This document shows positions 1-5,478 of a stretch of 6,295 nt of DNA, in pieces. The first letter of the stretch is position 1; every line of letters begins with the position of its first letter. Under the pieces are notes generated by a model. That model saw only the letters and a program-made list of their open reading frames with translations. It did not search any database and had not been told where the DNA came from. This DNA is from Heteroscillospira sp050943935. GTDB taxonomy: Bacteria > Bacillota > Clostridia > Oscillospirales > Oscillospiraceae. The position numbers and the translations under genes are program-made. The DNA is taken from positions 1 to 6,295 of the forward strand of contig JBMNQC010000023.1 in the NCBI GenBank assembly GCA_050943935.1, in the 5' to 3' direction.

Positions 1-33
1 ATGTGGCAAGTTAAAAATGGTGCGCTGCGAAAA

Positions 34-55
34 ATTGGTGCGGAATTGGTGCGGA
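34..55. repeat. Perfect 11-bp tandem repeat upstream of ychF
   Basis: The unit ATTGGTGCGGA occurs twice with no spacer (34-44 and 45-55). A degenerate third copy, ATGGTGCGC, lies at 17-25. The repeat sits about 50 bases before the ychF start. Its role is unknown: it could be a protein-binding site or simple replication slippage. No convincing sigma-A promoter for ychF was found in the 107 bases available. Confidence 0.6.
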
Positions 56-107
56 GTGTGTCCCCAAAACCCGAAAAACCATTGAAAATAAAGGAGATTT
101 AGAATAT

Positions 108-1202
108 ATGAAATTAGGTATCGTAGGTCTGCCCAACGTGGGCAAATCCACTCTGTTCAACGCCATTACCAACGCGGGCGCGGAGAGCGCCAACTACCCC
201 TTCTGCACCATAGACCCCAACGTGGGCATGGTGGCCGTTCCCGATGAGCGGCTGGACTATCTGGCCGAAATGTACTCCCCCAAAAAGTACACCCCCGCGG
301 TCATTGAGTTCGTGGACATCGCCGGACTGGTGCGCGGCGCCAGCAAGGGCGAGGGACTGGGCAACAAGTTCCTCTCCAACATCCGCATGACGGACGCCAT
401 AGTCCACGTGGTGCGCTGCTTTGACGATGAAAACGTCATCCACGTTGAGGGCGGCACCGACCCCATCCGTGACATTGACATAATCAATCTGGAGCTCATC
501 ATGGCCGACATGGAGATGGTGGAGCGCCGCATAGACAAGGCAAAAAAGGCCGCCAAGGGCGGCGACAAGAAGTTCCTGCACGAGGCCCAGGTGTTCGAGG
601 CCCTGCTGGAGCATCTGAACGACGGCAAGAGCGCCCGGGGCTTTGACTGCGACGAGGAGGATATGGCCCTCATCCGCACCAGCGAGCTGCTCACCCTCAA
701 GCCCGTCATCTACGCCTGCAACATGGACGAGGCCGGCTTCACCGCCTATGAGGAAAACGAGTATTTCAAGCGCGTGAAGGCTCTGGCTGACAGCGAGGGC
801 AGCCAGGTGCTCCCCGTCTGCGCCAAGTTTGAGGAGGAGATGGCGCAGCTGGACGAGGAGGACCGCGCCATGTTCATGGAGGAGCTGGGCATGACCGAGG
901 GCGGCCTCGCCCGGCTCATCAAGTGCTCCTACTCTCTGCTGGGCCTAATATCCTATCTCACCGCCGGCCCCGACGAGGTACGCGCCTGGACCATCGTGAA
1001 CGGCACCCGCGCGCCCCAGGCCGCCGGAAAGATACACACCGACTTTGAGCGCGGCTTCATCCGTGCCGAGATAGTAGCCTTTGACGACCTGAAGGCCTGC
1101 GGAACCATGGCCGCTGCCCGGGAAAAGGGCCTGGTGCGCAGCGAAGGCAAGGAGTACGTCATGCACGATGGCGACGTCACCCTCTTCCGCTTCAATGTCT
1201 GA
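108..1202 (+). CDS. ychF: Ribosome-associated P-loop NTPase YchF (OLA1 family)
   Basis: This encodes a 364-residue protein, the normal full length of YchF, a cytoplasmic Obg-related NTPase that associates with ribosomes and, in the family, prefers ATP to GTP. The Walker A/G1 motif GLPNVGKST is at residues 7-15. The G3 motif DIAGL is at 70-74, with the hydrophobic Leu in place of a catalytic Gln that marks HAS-type NTPases. The G4 position reads NMDE (205-208) instead of NKxD, the change linked to ATP use in this family. A predicted helical segment covers roughly 125-200, and a C-terminal TGS domain spans about 281-364, ending in the typical DGDVxxFRFNV. The start is supported by AAGGAG at 91-96, 11 bases before the ATG. 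The stop overlaps the next gene by 8 bases, suggesting co-transcription. No oddities were seen. Confidence 0.97.
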   Translation: MKLGIVGLPNVGKSTLFNAITNAGAESANYPFCTIDPNVGMVAVPDERLDYLAEMYSPKKYTPAVIEFVDIAGLVRGASKGEGLGNKFLSNIRMTDAIVHVVRCFDDENVIHVEGGTDPIRDIDIINLELIMADMEMVERRIDKAKKAAKGGDKKFLHEAQVFEALLEHLNDGKSARGFDCDEEDMALIRTSELLTLKPVIYACNMDEAGFTAYEENEYFKRVKALADSEGSQVLPVCAKFEEEMAQLDEEDRAMFMEELGMTEGGLARLIKCSYSLLGLISYLTAGPDEVRAWTIVNGTRAPQAAGKIHTDFERGFIRAEIVAFDDLKACGTMAAAREKGLVRSEGKEYVMHDGDVTLFRFNV

Positions 1203-1893
1203 GAGACGCATCCACGCGCTGGACGCCGTAAGGGGCCTGGCGCTGTATGTGATGCTCTACTATCACTTTGTCTACGATCTGGCCCTGTTCGGGCTGGTGG
1301 ACTGGGACTTTGTGTTCTGCACGCCCATGAACGTGCTGGAGCGCACGGCAGCCTCTGTTTTCATACTGCTGGCGGGCATATCCTCCCGCATGAGCCGGAA
1401 CAACTTGCGCCGGGGCGTCAAGGTGCTCCTGTGCGCCGTCGTTGTGGAGCTGGCCTCCTCTCTGGCCGGGGTGACCATACGCTTCGGCGTGCTGACGCTG
1501 CTGGGAAGCTGCATGGTGCTGTACGGCCTCTTTGGAAAGTACATCCAAAAGCTGCCGGAATTCCTGCTTGAGTGCGTATGCATACCCGCCTTCGGGGCCG
1601 GATACGCCATGTATCAAAATGTGTTCGTGTCCAAGAAGTGGCTCTATCCCCTGGGTCTGCGCAGCGAGAGCTTCGTGTCCGCGGACTATTTCCCACTTAT
1701 CCCCTGGGCCTTCATGTTCCTGCTGGGCACCTGTCTGGGAGGCATGGTGTTGTCCGTAAAGCGCCCGTCGTGGCTGACGCGTGAGTATCCCCGTTTTCTT
1801 ACCCTGCCTGGGCGGAACACGCTCATCATCTATATGCTCCACCAGCCTGTGCTCTACGCCATTGCCTGGGGCATATCGGAGCTGATACGCTGA
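1195..1893 (+). CDS. DUF1624/HGSNAT-like multi-pass membrane protein
   Basis: This encodes 232 residues of a polytopic inner-membrane protein of the heparan-alpha-glucosaminide N-acetyltransferase catalytic-domain family (DUF1624, PF07786). Family marks are visible: RIHALDAVRGLAL with a following YYH and YDL near the N-terminus, a segment with FILLAGISSRMSR, IRFGVLTLLGS in the middle, SADYFPLIPW, and near the C-terminus LPGRNTLIIYMLHQPVL. About six or seven hydrophobic segments are present. Characterised relatives move acetyl groups across membranes to sugars; the substrate of the bacterial family members is unknown, so none is assigned. I chose the ATG at 1195 because homology begins immediately after it and because it overlaps the ychF stop (ATGTCTGA), which fits translational coupling; no good Shine-Dalgarno precedes it. 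An in-frame ATG at 1168 would add nine residues lacking family resemblance. Confidence 0.87.
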   Translation: MSERRIHALDAVRGLALYVMLYYHFVYDLALFGLVDWDFVFCTPMNVLERTAASVFILLAGISSRMSRNNLRRGVKVLLCAVVVELASSLAGVTIRFGVLTLLGSCMVLYGLFGKYIQKLPEFLLECVCIPAFGAGYAMYQNVFVSKKWLYPLGLRSESFVSADYFPLIPWAFMFLLGTCLGGMVLSVKRPSWLTREYPRFLTLPGRNTLIIYMLHQPVLYAIAWGISELIR

Positions 1894-1903
1894 AGCCTGC
1901 TAT

Positions 1904-1940
1904 AAAAACAAAAATAGGCCGCTCAATAAGAGCGGCCTAT
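1904..1940 (-). terminator. Rho-independent terminator of the GNAT gene
   Basis: A perfect 11-bp stem pairs ATAGGCCGCTC (1914-1924) with GAGCGGCCTAT (1930-1940) around a 5-base loop. On the minus strand it is followed by a U-rich run (complement of 1904-1913), and it begins 10 bases after the stop of the minus-strand acetyltransferase gene. On the plus strand the stem is followed by GCTTATG rather than a U-run, so it would end the ychF-side transcript only weakly. Confidence 0.88.
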
Positions 1941-1950
1941 GCTTATGACT

Positions 1951-2460
1951 TCAGTCGGTTTTCAGCAGAGCGTAAATTTTTGTATCCTCTGTTTTGCCGT
2001 TTTTTACTGCGCTATGCCTCAAGGTGCCCTCGCATTTGAATCCGGCTTTTTCAAGCACACGGCATGATGGGGCGTTGCGGGCAAACGGCTCGGCGTATAT
2101 GCGTATAATATCGCTTTGAGTAAAAATGTGCTCACAGATTTGAGTTACAGCTTCAACAGTTATTCCCTGACCCCAGTATTCCTGGGCGATATAATATCCC
2201 AGCTCGGCTGTCTGCCGGTGTACATTATCCTGACGAAAAGCGCATATGCTGCCTATAACTCTTTCGTCCAGCGTTATGGCGAAAGCAAAAATTTTGCTTT
2301 CGTCGGCGGAGAGCATGGAGGAGATGTATTCAACAGCGTCACTTTTGGTGTAAGGACATGGCAGTCCGTCTCTGAGATTGTCGTGGATTTTTGTATTGGA
2401 TAGAACCTCTGCCAGTACCTCAGCGTCGGAGAGAGTCCATTTTCTTATATTACAGTACAT
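1951..2460 (-). CDS. GNAT-family N-acetyltransferase (RimJ/RimL-like)
   Basis: This encodes a 169-residue cytoplasmic protein matching the Acetyltransf_3/RimJ-RimL type of GNAT fold, which transfers acetyl from acetyl-CoA to an amine; protein N-termini, antibiotics and metabolites are all possible substrates and none can be chosen. The acetyl-CoA pyrophosphate-binding loop is QEYWGQGIT (residues 93-101), preceded by the ELGYYI strand. Motif B is NAPSCRVLEKAGF (129-141), followed by the usual EGTLR and a C-terminal KIYALL strand. I chose the ATG at 2460 because AAGG lies 8 bases upstream and because a sigma-A promoter lies between it and the upstream in-frame TTG (2541). The gene is visibly AT-richer than its neighbours (47% GC in each of two 60-base stretches counted, against 62% in one from ychF), which hints at later acquisition. 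It is monocistronic, convergent with the ychF pair and divergent from thrS. Confidence 0.9.
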   Translation of the reverse strand: MYCNIRKWTLSDAEVLAEVLSNTKIHDNLRDGLPCPYTKSDAVEYISSMLSADESKIFAFAITLDERVIGSICAFRQDNVHRQTAELGYYIAQEYWGQGITVEAVTQICEHIFTQSDIIRIYAEPFARNAPSCRVLEKAGFKCEGTLRHSAVKNGKTEDTKIYALLKTD

Positions 2461-2506
2461 TTTGATTACCTTGCTTTCTGAAAGGAAAGTGTATCGGTTT
2501 TTGGTA

Positions 2507-2535
2507 ATTCTATCATCTGTGTGCACACTTTTCAA
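2507..2535 (-). promoter_or_regulatory. Sigma-A promoter of the GNAT gene with palindrome in spacer
   Basis: Read on the minus strand, TTGAAA (2535-2530) and TAGAAT (2512-2507) are separated by exactly 17 bases. Each is one mismatch from consensus. The predicted start, near 2500, gives a leader of about 40 bases. The spacer contains the perfect palindrome GTGTGCACAC (2519-2528), a possible operator. Confidence 0.75.
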
Positions 2536-2565
2536 CAGCAAATTAAACCGGTATGCTAAAGCATC

Positions 2566-2594
2566 TTGACAGCCCGGGACTATGGTGATAATAT
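2566..2594 (+). promoter_or_regulatory. Sigma-A promoter of the thrS leader
   Basis: A consensus -35 TTGACA (2566-2571) is followed after 17 bases by TAATAT (2589-2594). An alternative -10, GATAAT at 2587-2592, is closer to consensus but gives a 15-base spacer. Transcription would begin near 2600, exactly where the T-box Stem I starts. The promoter is divergent from that of the acetyltransferase; the two -35 boxes are 30 bases apart. Confidence 0.78.
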
Positions 2595-2599
2595 ACTCA

Positions 2600-2842
2600 T
2601 GTTATCTGCCGTGACGGAGACGGCGGCGCTTTGAGCACACAGAGAGGGCGGCGTTTGCTGCAAGCTGCCCTGCCGAGAGACGCCATGCCCACCACTCCTG
2701 AGCAGACAGGCCCAAAGATATAGTAAGCCTGTCCGGCCAGCGCCCGTTACAGCGCCCCAAAGCGGCGGCAGTTTTGCCGCAAGCAGGGTGGAACCGTGTA
2801 ATTACTGCACCCCTGACTCCGGTCAGGGGTGTTTCTATTTTT
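2600..2842 (+). promoter_or_regulatory. Threonine T-box riboswitch (thrS leader)
   Basis: This leader senses uncharged tRNA-Thr and permits read-through into thrS during threonine shortage. The T-box sequence AGGGTGGAACCGTG lies at 2785-2798. The antiterminator pairs CAGGG (2784-2788) with CCCTG (2811-2815) and GTG (2796-2798) with CAC (2808-2810), leaving the canonical 7-base bulge UGGAACC. The Stem I base pairs TCTGC (2605-2609) with GCAGA (2702-2706), then GGAG (2616-2619) with CTCC (2695-2698), with UGA on each side consistent with the conserved kink-turn. The Thr codon ACC at 2691-2693, followed by a purine, is the best specifier candidate. AGAGAG (2641-2646) fits the Stem I AG-bulge region. 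Stem II pairs ACAGGC (2706-2711) with GCCTGT (2727-2732) and contains an AGTA. CCGTTA (2744-2749) fits the IIA/B pseudoknot. Stem III pairs GCGGCA (2765-2770) with TGCCGC (2775-2780). Confidence 0.95.
2808..2842 (+). terminator. T-box regulated terminator
   Basis: A 10-bp stem pairs CACCCCTGAC (2808-2817) with GTCAGGGGTG (2822-2831) around a TCCG loop, followed by a U-rich run (2832-2842). Its 5' arm is the same sequence used by the antiterminator, so the two folds exclude each other. It ends 16 bases before the thrS start codon. Confidence 0.93.
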
Positions 2843-2858
2843 ATAGGAGGTCATATCC

Positions 2859-4604
2859 ATGGACGAGAAAAATCTCTATACCTTTGAAAATCCCGAGTAT
2901 AAAAAGTCCTACCGCCACACCACCAGCCACATTCTGGCCCAGGCCGTGAAGCGACTGTATCCCGAGGCCAAGCTGGCCATAGGCCCCGCCATCGAGGACG
3001 GCTTCTACTACGACATCGACTGCGAGACTCCTTTCACCGCCGATGTGCTGGAGAAGCTTGAGGCCGAGATGCGGAAGATCTGCAAGGAGAAGATAAAGCT
3101 GGAGCGCTTTGAGCTGCCCCGCGCCGAGGCCCTTGAGCTCATGAAGGACGAGCCTTACAAGGTGGAACTCATAAACGACCTGCCCGAGGACGCCGTTATC
3201 AGCTTCTACAAGCAGGGCGATTTCACCGACCTCTGCGCCGGACCCCATATGGACAGCACCGGACGCATCAAGGGCAACGCCATAAAGCTCACCAGCTGCA
3301 CCGGCGCATACTGGCGCGGCGACTCCAGCCGCAAGATGCTCCAGCGCATCTACGGCACCTGCTTCCCCAAAAAGGAGGAGCTGGAGGCCTATCTGCAGCG
3401 CATTGAGGAGGCCAAGAAGCGTGACCACCGCAAGCTGGGCAAGGAGCTGGGCCTGTTCATGCTCTGCGAGGAGGGACCCGGATTCCCCTTCTTCCTGCCC
3501 AAGGGCATGGTCCTGCGCAACACTCTGATCGACTACTGGCGTCAGGTCCACAAGAAGTACGGCTATGTGGAGATATCCACCCCCATGATACTCAACCAGG
3601 ATCTGTGGCACCGCTCCGGTCACTGGGACCACTATAAGGACAATATGTATACCACCGTCATCGACGGAGACGACTACGCCGTCAAGCCCATGAACTGCCC
3701 CGGCGGCATGCTGGTATACAAGTCAGAGCCCCACTCCTACCGTGACCTGCCCCTGCGTATGGGCGAGCTGGGTCTGGTGCACCGCCACGAGCTCTCCGGC
3801 GCTCTCCACGGCCTGTTCCGTGTAAGATGCTTCACTCAGGACGATGCCCATATCTTCATGACCTGGGAGCAGATGAAGGACGAGATTCAAAATGTGGTGC
3901 GCCTTTTCGACGAGGTGTATTCCGTGTTCGGCCTCAAGTATCAGATCGAAGTCTCCACCATGCCCGAGGACCACATAGGCGAGAAGGAGACCTGGGACTT
4001 CGCCACCGAGACTTTGAAGAACGCCATCACCGAGATGGGCAAGGACTATGTGATAAATGAAGGTGACGGCGCTTTCTACGGCCCCAAGCTGGATTTCCAT
4101 CTGGCCGACAGTCTGGGACGTACCTGGCAGTGCGGCACCATCCAGCTGGATATGCAGATGCCTGAGCGCTTTGACCTGGAGTATACCGGCGCCGACGGCG
4201 AGAAGCATCGCCCGGTTATGATACACCGTGTGGTTCTGGGCAGCATTGAGCGCTTTATCGGCGTCATCACCGAGCATTTTGCGGGCGCTTTCCCCCTGTG
4301 GCTGTCTCCCGTGCAGGTGAAGGTCATGCCCATTACCGACCGCTGCGCCGATTATGCCAGATCCGTTGCCGAAAAGCTGGATGCCGCCGGTATCCGCACC
4401 GAGACCGACCTGCGCAACGAAAAGATAGGCTACAAGATCCGCGAGGCTCAGATGCAGAAGATTCCTTATATGCTGGTCATAGGCGACAAGGAAGCCGAGG
4501 CTGGTACCGTCGCCGTCCGCACCCGCGCGGGCGAGGACCTGGGCGCCATTGCCGTGGACGCCTTTATCGAAAAAGCTACGGGCGAAATTAAGGATAAAAA
4601 GTAA
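2859..4604 (+). CDS. thrS: Threonyl-tRNA synthetase, TGS-less form
   Basis: This encodes a 581-residue cytoplasmic class II synthetase that charges tRNA-Thr and edits mischarged Ser-tRNA-Thr. The editing domain carries its four-residue site as H20 and H24 (HTTSH) and C126 and H130 (DLCAGPH). The catalytic core shows motif 1 around 220-250, motif 2 around 305-331 with R309 (VHRHE), and motif 3 GSIERF (461-466) with R465. The zinc and threonine ligands are C280 (MNCPG), H331 (DDAHIF) and H456 (IHRVVLGS). The anticodon-binding domain covers about 483-575. The usual N-terminal TGS domain of about 60 residues, present in the roughly 640-residue E. coli enzyme, is absent. This is not a wrong start: AGGAGG (2845-2850) lies 8 bases before the ATG and the T-box terminator fills the sequence just upstream. 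All catalytic and editing residues seen are intact, so the enzyme should work. It is under T-box control. infC does not follow; sleB does. Confidence 0.98.
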   Translation: MDEKNLYTFENPEYKKSYRHTTSHILAQAVKRLYPEAKLAIGPAIEDGFYYDIDCETPFTADVLEKLEAEMRKICKEKIKLERFELPRAEALELMKDEPYKVELINDLPEDAVISFYKQGDFTDLCAGPHMDSTGRIKGNAIKLTSCTGAYWRGDSSRKMLQRIYGTCFPKKEELEAYLQRIEEAKKRDHRKLGKELGLFMLCEEGPGFPFFLPKGMVLRNTLIDYWRQVHKKYGYVEISTPMILNQDLWHRSGHWDHYKDNMYTTVIDGDDYAVKPMNCPGGMLVYKSEPHSYRDLPLRMGELGLVHRHELSGALHGLFRVRCFTQDDAHIFMTWEQMKDEIQNVVRLFDEVYSVFGLKYQIEVSTMPEDHIGEKETWDFATETLKNAITEMGKDYVINEGDGAFYGPKLDFHLADSLGRTWQCGTIQLDMQMPERFDLEYTGADGEKHRPVMIHRVVLGSIERFIGVITEHFAGAFPLWLSPVQVKVMPITDRCADYARSVAEKLDAAGIRTETDLRNEKIGYKIREAQMQKIPYMLVIGDKEAEAGTVAVRTRAGEDLGAIAVDAFIEKATGEIKDKK

Positions 4605-4625
4605 GTTTTTAACATCAAAACAAAA

Positions 4626-4654
4626 GAATAAGCGCAAAACTCCTCCGCAGACTA
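4626..4654 (+). promoter_or_regulatory. Possible sigma-G-like forespore promoter for sleB
   Basis: GAATA (4626-4630) and CAGACTA (4648-4654) are separated by 17 bases. They resemble the sigma-G elements TGAATA and CATACTA, with one mismatch in the seven-base -10. sleB is a sigma-G gene in Bacillus, so a promoter of this type is expected near here. Transcription would start near 4661, inside the structured element and downstream of its 5' blocking arm. The match is suggestive only; no better sigma-A candidate was seen in 4540-4753. Confidence 0.35.
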
Positions 4655-4755
4655 TGGTTATACCATTTGCCGCAAGCGCGGCAGATGCTGCGGCGCCGTC
4701 TCTCCACGTGTTGGACCGACGGCGCCGGTAAAACCGGGAACGGAGGAGTTTTTTT
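4636..4755 (+). promoter_or_regulatory. Structured thrS-sleB junction RNA: terminator-like, SD-sequestering
   Basis: An outer helix of 12 perfect pairs joins AAAACTCCTCCG (4636-4647) to CGGAGGAGTTTT (4741-4752), followed by further U residues, so the far end looks like an intrinsic terminator. The 3' arm is also the sleB ribosome binding site, and the sleB TTG start is in the U-run. Inside are four possible hairpins: ATGGT/ACCAT (4654-4666, 3-base loop), TGCCGC/GCGGCA (4668-4683, AAGC loop), a long hairpin GGCGCCGTC (4692-4700) with GACGGCGCC (4718-4726) plus TCCA/TGGA inside, and CCGGT/ACCGG (4725-4737, AAA loop). CCGCAG (4645-4650) can alternatively pair with CTGCGG (4688-4693), which would shorten the outer helix and compete with the long hairpin. 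I do not recognise a known riboswitch class. It could be a thrS terminator, a translation block, or a ligand-binding leader. Confidence 0.7.
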
Positions 4756-5422
4756 GAAAAACAAGAGAAAGCTGTGCCTGTACTTGGCGCTAATTCTGAT
4801 ATTAAACGTGGTAGTCATAGGCCTGGCTCAGGATTCCCTGGCTGCCACCTATAAACGCGGCAGCAGCGGTCAGACTGTAAAGACCATACAGCAGAAACTG
4901 AAAACCTGGGGATACTACACAGGGGCTGTGGACGGTATTTATGGCTCAGGCACGGAAAAGGCCGTGAAAGCATTCCAGGCCAAGAACGGACTTACAGCCG
5001 ACGGCAAGGCCGGACCAAAAACTCTGGCTGCCATGGGCATATCCTCTGGTTCTACTTCGTCGTCCGGAACATCGGGGGACGTGGCTCTGCTGGCGCGGCT
5101 CATATCGGCGGAGGCCAGAGGAGAGCCGTACTCCGGGCAGGTGGCTGTGGGAGCGGTGGTGCTCAACCGCATGAAGCATCCATCCTTTCCGAATACTATG
5201 TCCGGTGTCATATATCAGCCGGGAGCCTTCAGCTGCATGTACGACGGCCAGTTCAACCAGCCTGTGGCCGACAGCGCCTATAAGGCGGCCAGAGAGGCTA
5301 TGAACGGCTCAGATCCCTCGGGAGGCGCTATATACTATTTTAATCCTGCCACGGCCACCAGCAAGTGGATTTGGTCGCGCCCTCTTATAGTAGTAATAGG
5401 TAAGCACCGATTTTGCTCATGA
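4754..5422 (+). CDS. sleB: Spore cortex-lytic enzyme SleB-like cell wall hydrolase
   Basis: This encodes a 222-residue exported hydrolase that, in the family, cleaves spore cortex peptidoglycan at muramic-delta-lactam sites as a lytic transglycosylase during germination. A signal peptide covers residues 1-30 (KNKRK, then a hydrophobic core, ending SLA). A PG_binding_1 domain follows at about 36-94 (VKTIQQKLKTWGYY, GIYGSGTEKAVKAFQ). A Ser/Gly/Thr linker runs from 97 to 108, and the SleB/CwlJ (Hydrolase_2) catalytic domain from about 109 to the end. The catalytic Glu is most likely E120 in SAEARGE, and the typical ending YFNPATATSKWIWSRP is present. The start is the TTG at 4754, with GGAGGAG (4742-4748) 5 bases upstream and the signal peptide directly following; the upstream in-frame TTG at 4667 would add a non-signal-like leader. 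The ribosome binding site lies in the 3' arm of a strong helix. No ypeB follows, unlike in Bacillus. Confidence 0.92.
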   Translation: MKNKRKLCLYLALILILNVVVIGLAQDSLAATYKRGSSGQTVKTIQQKLKTWGYYTGAVDGIYGSGTEKAVKAFQAKNGLTADGKAGPKTLAAMGISSGSTSSSGTSGDVALLARLISAEARGEPYSGQVAVGAVVLNRMKHPSFPNTMSGVIYQPGAFSCMYDGQFNQPVADSAYKAAREAMNGSDPSGGAIYYFNPATATSKWIWSRPLIVVIGKHRFCS

Positions 5423-5424
5423 GC

Positions 5425-5453
5425 TTGTAATTGCGGCGGCGATGCGGTATACT
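5425..5453 (+). promoter_or_regulatory. Sigma-A-like promoter of the zinc-ribbon gene
   Basis: TTGTAA (5425-5430) and TATACT (5448-5453) are spaced by 17 bases, directly after the sleB stop. The predicted start, near 5460, leaves a leader of about 20 bases containing GGGAGG (5468-5473), 5 bases before the ATG. No terminator is visible after sleB, so read-through is also possible. Confidence 0.62.
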
Positions 5454-5478
5454 GTAGAAAAAAGCCTGGGAGGCAGCT

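Noticed and set aside
1..102. Reading frame of 33 codons open to the left edge and ending just before ychF
   Set aside because: A second frame is also open over most of the same stretch, the translation shows no recognisable family, and its last codons are the ychF ribosome binding site. It could be the tail of an upstream gene but cannot be supported.
114..614. 166-residue minus-strand frame opposite ychF
   Set aside because: Antisense to a certain gene, no family resemblance and no ribosome binding site; a by-product of GC-rich codon use.
2461..2541. Upstream TTG start for the acetyltransferase
   Set aside because: It would lie upstream of the well-formed promoter (2535-2507), lacks a ribosome binding site, and adds residues without family resemblance.
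2841..3632. 263-residue minus-strand frame opposite thrS
   Set aside because: Entirely antisense to thrS, low-complexity Leu/Val/Gly/Ala composition, and no homology recognised.
3723..4637. 304-residue minus-strand frame opposite thrS
   Set aside because: Same reason: it mirrors thrS codons and extends only slightly past the gene.
4667..4753. N-terminal extension of SleB from an upstream TTG
   Set aside because: The 29 added residues would bury the signal peptide, and the strong GGAGGAG site directs initiation at 4754.
4636..4755. Known riboswitch such as the c-di-AMP (ydaO) class before sleB
   Set aside because: The ending GGGAACGGAGGAG looked familiar, but conserved ydaO segments such as GGGGGACC and CGTCAGCTAACCT are absent, so no known class is assigned.
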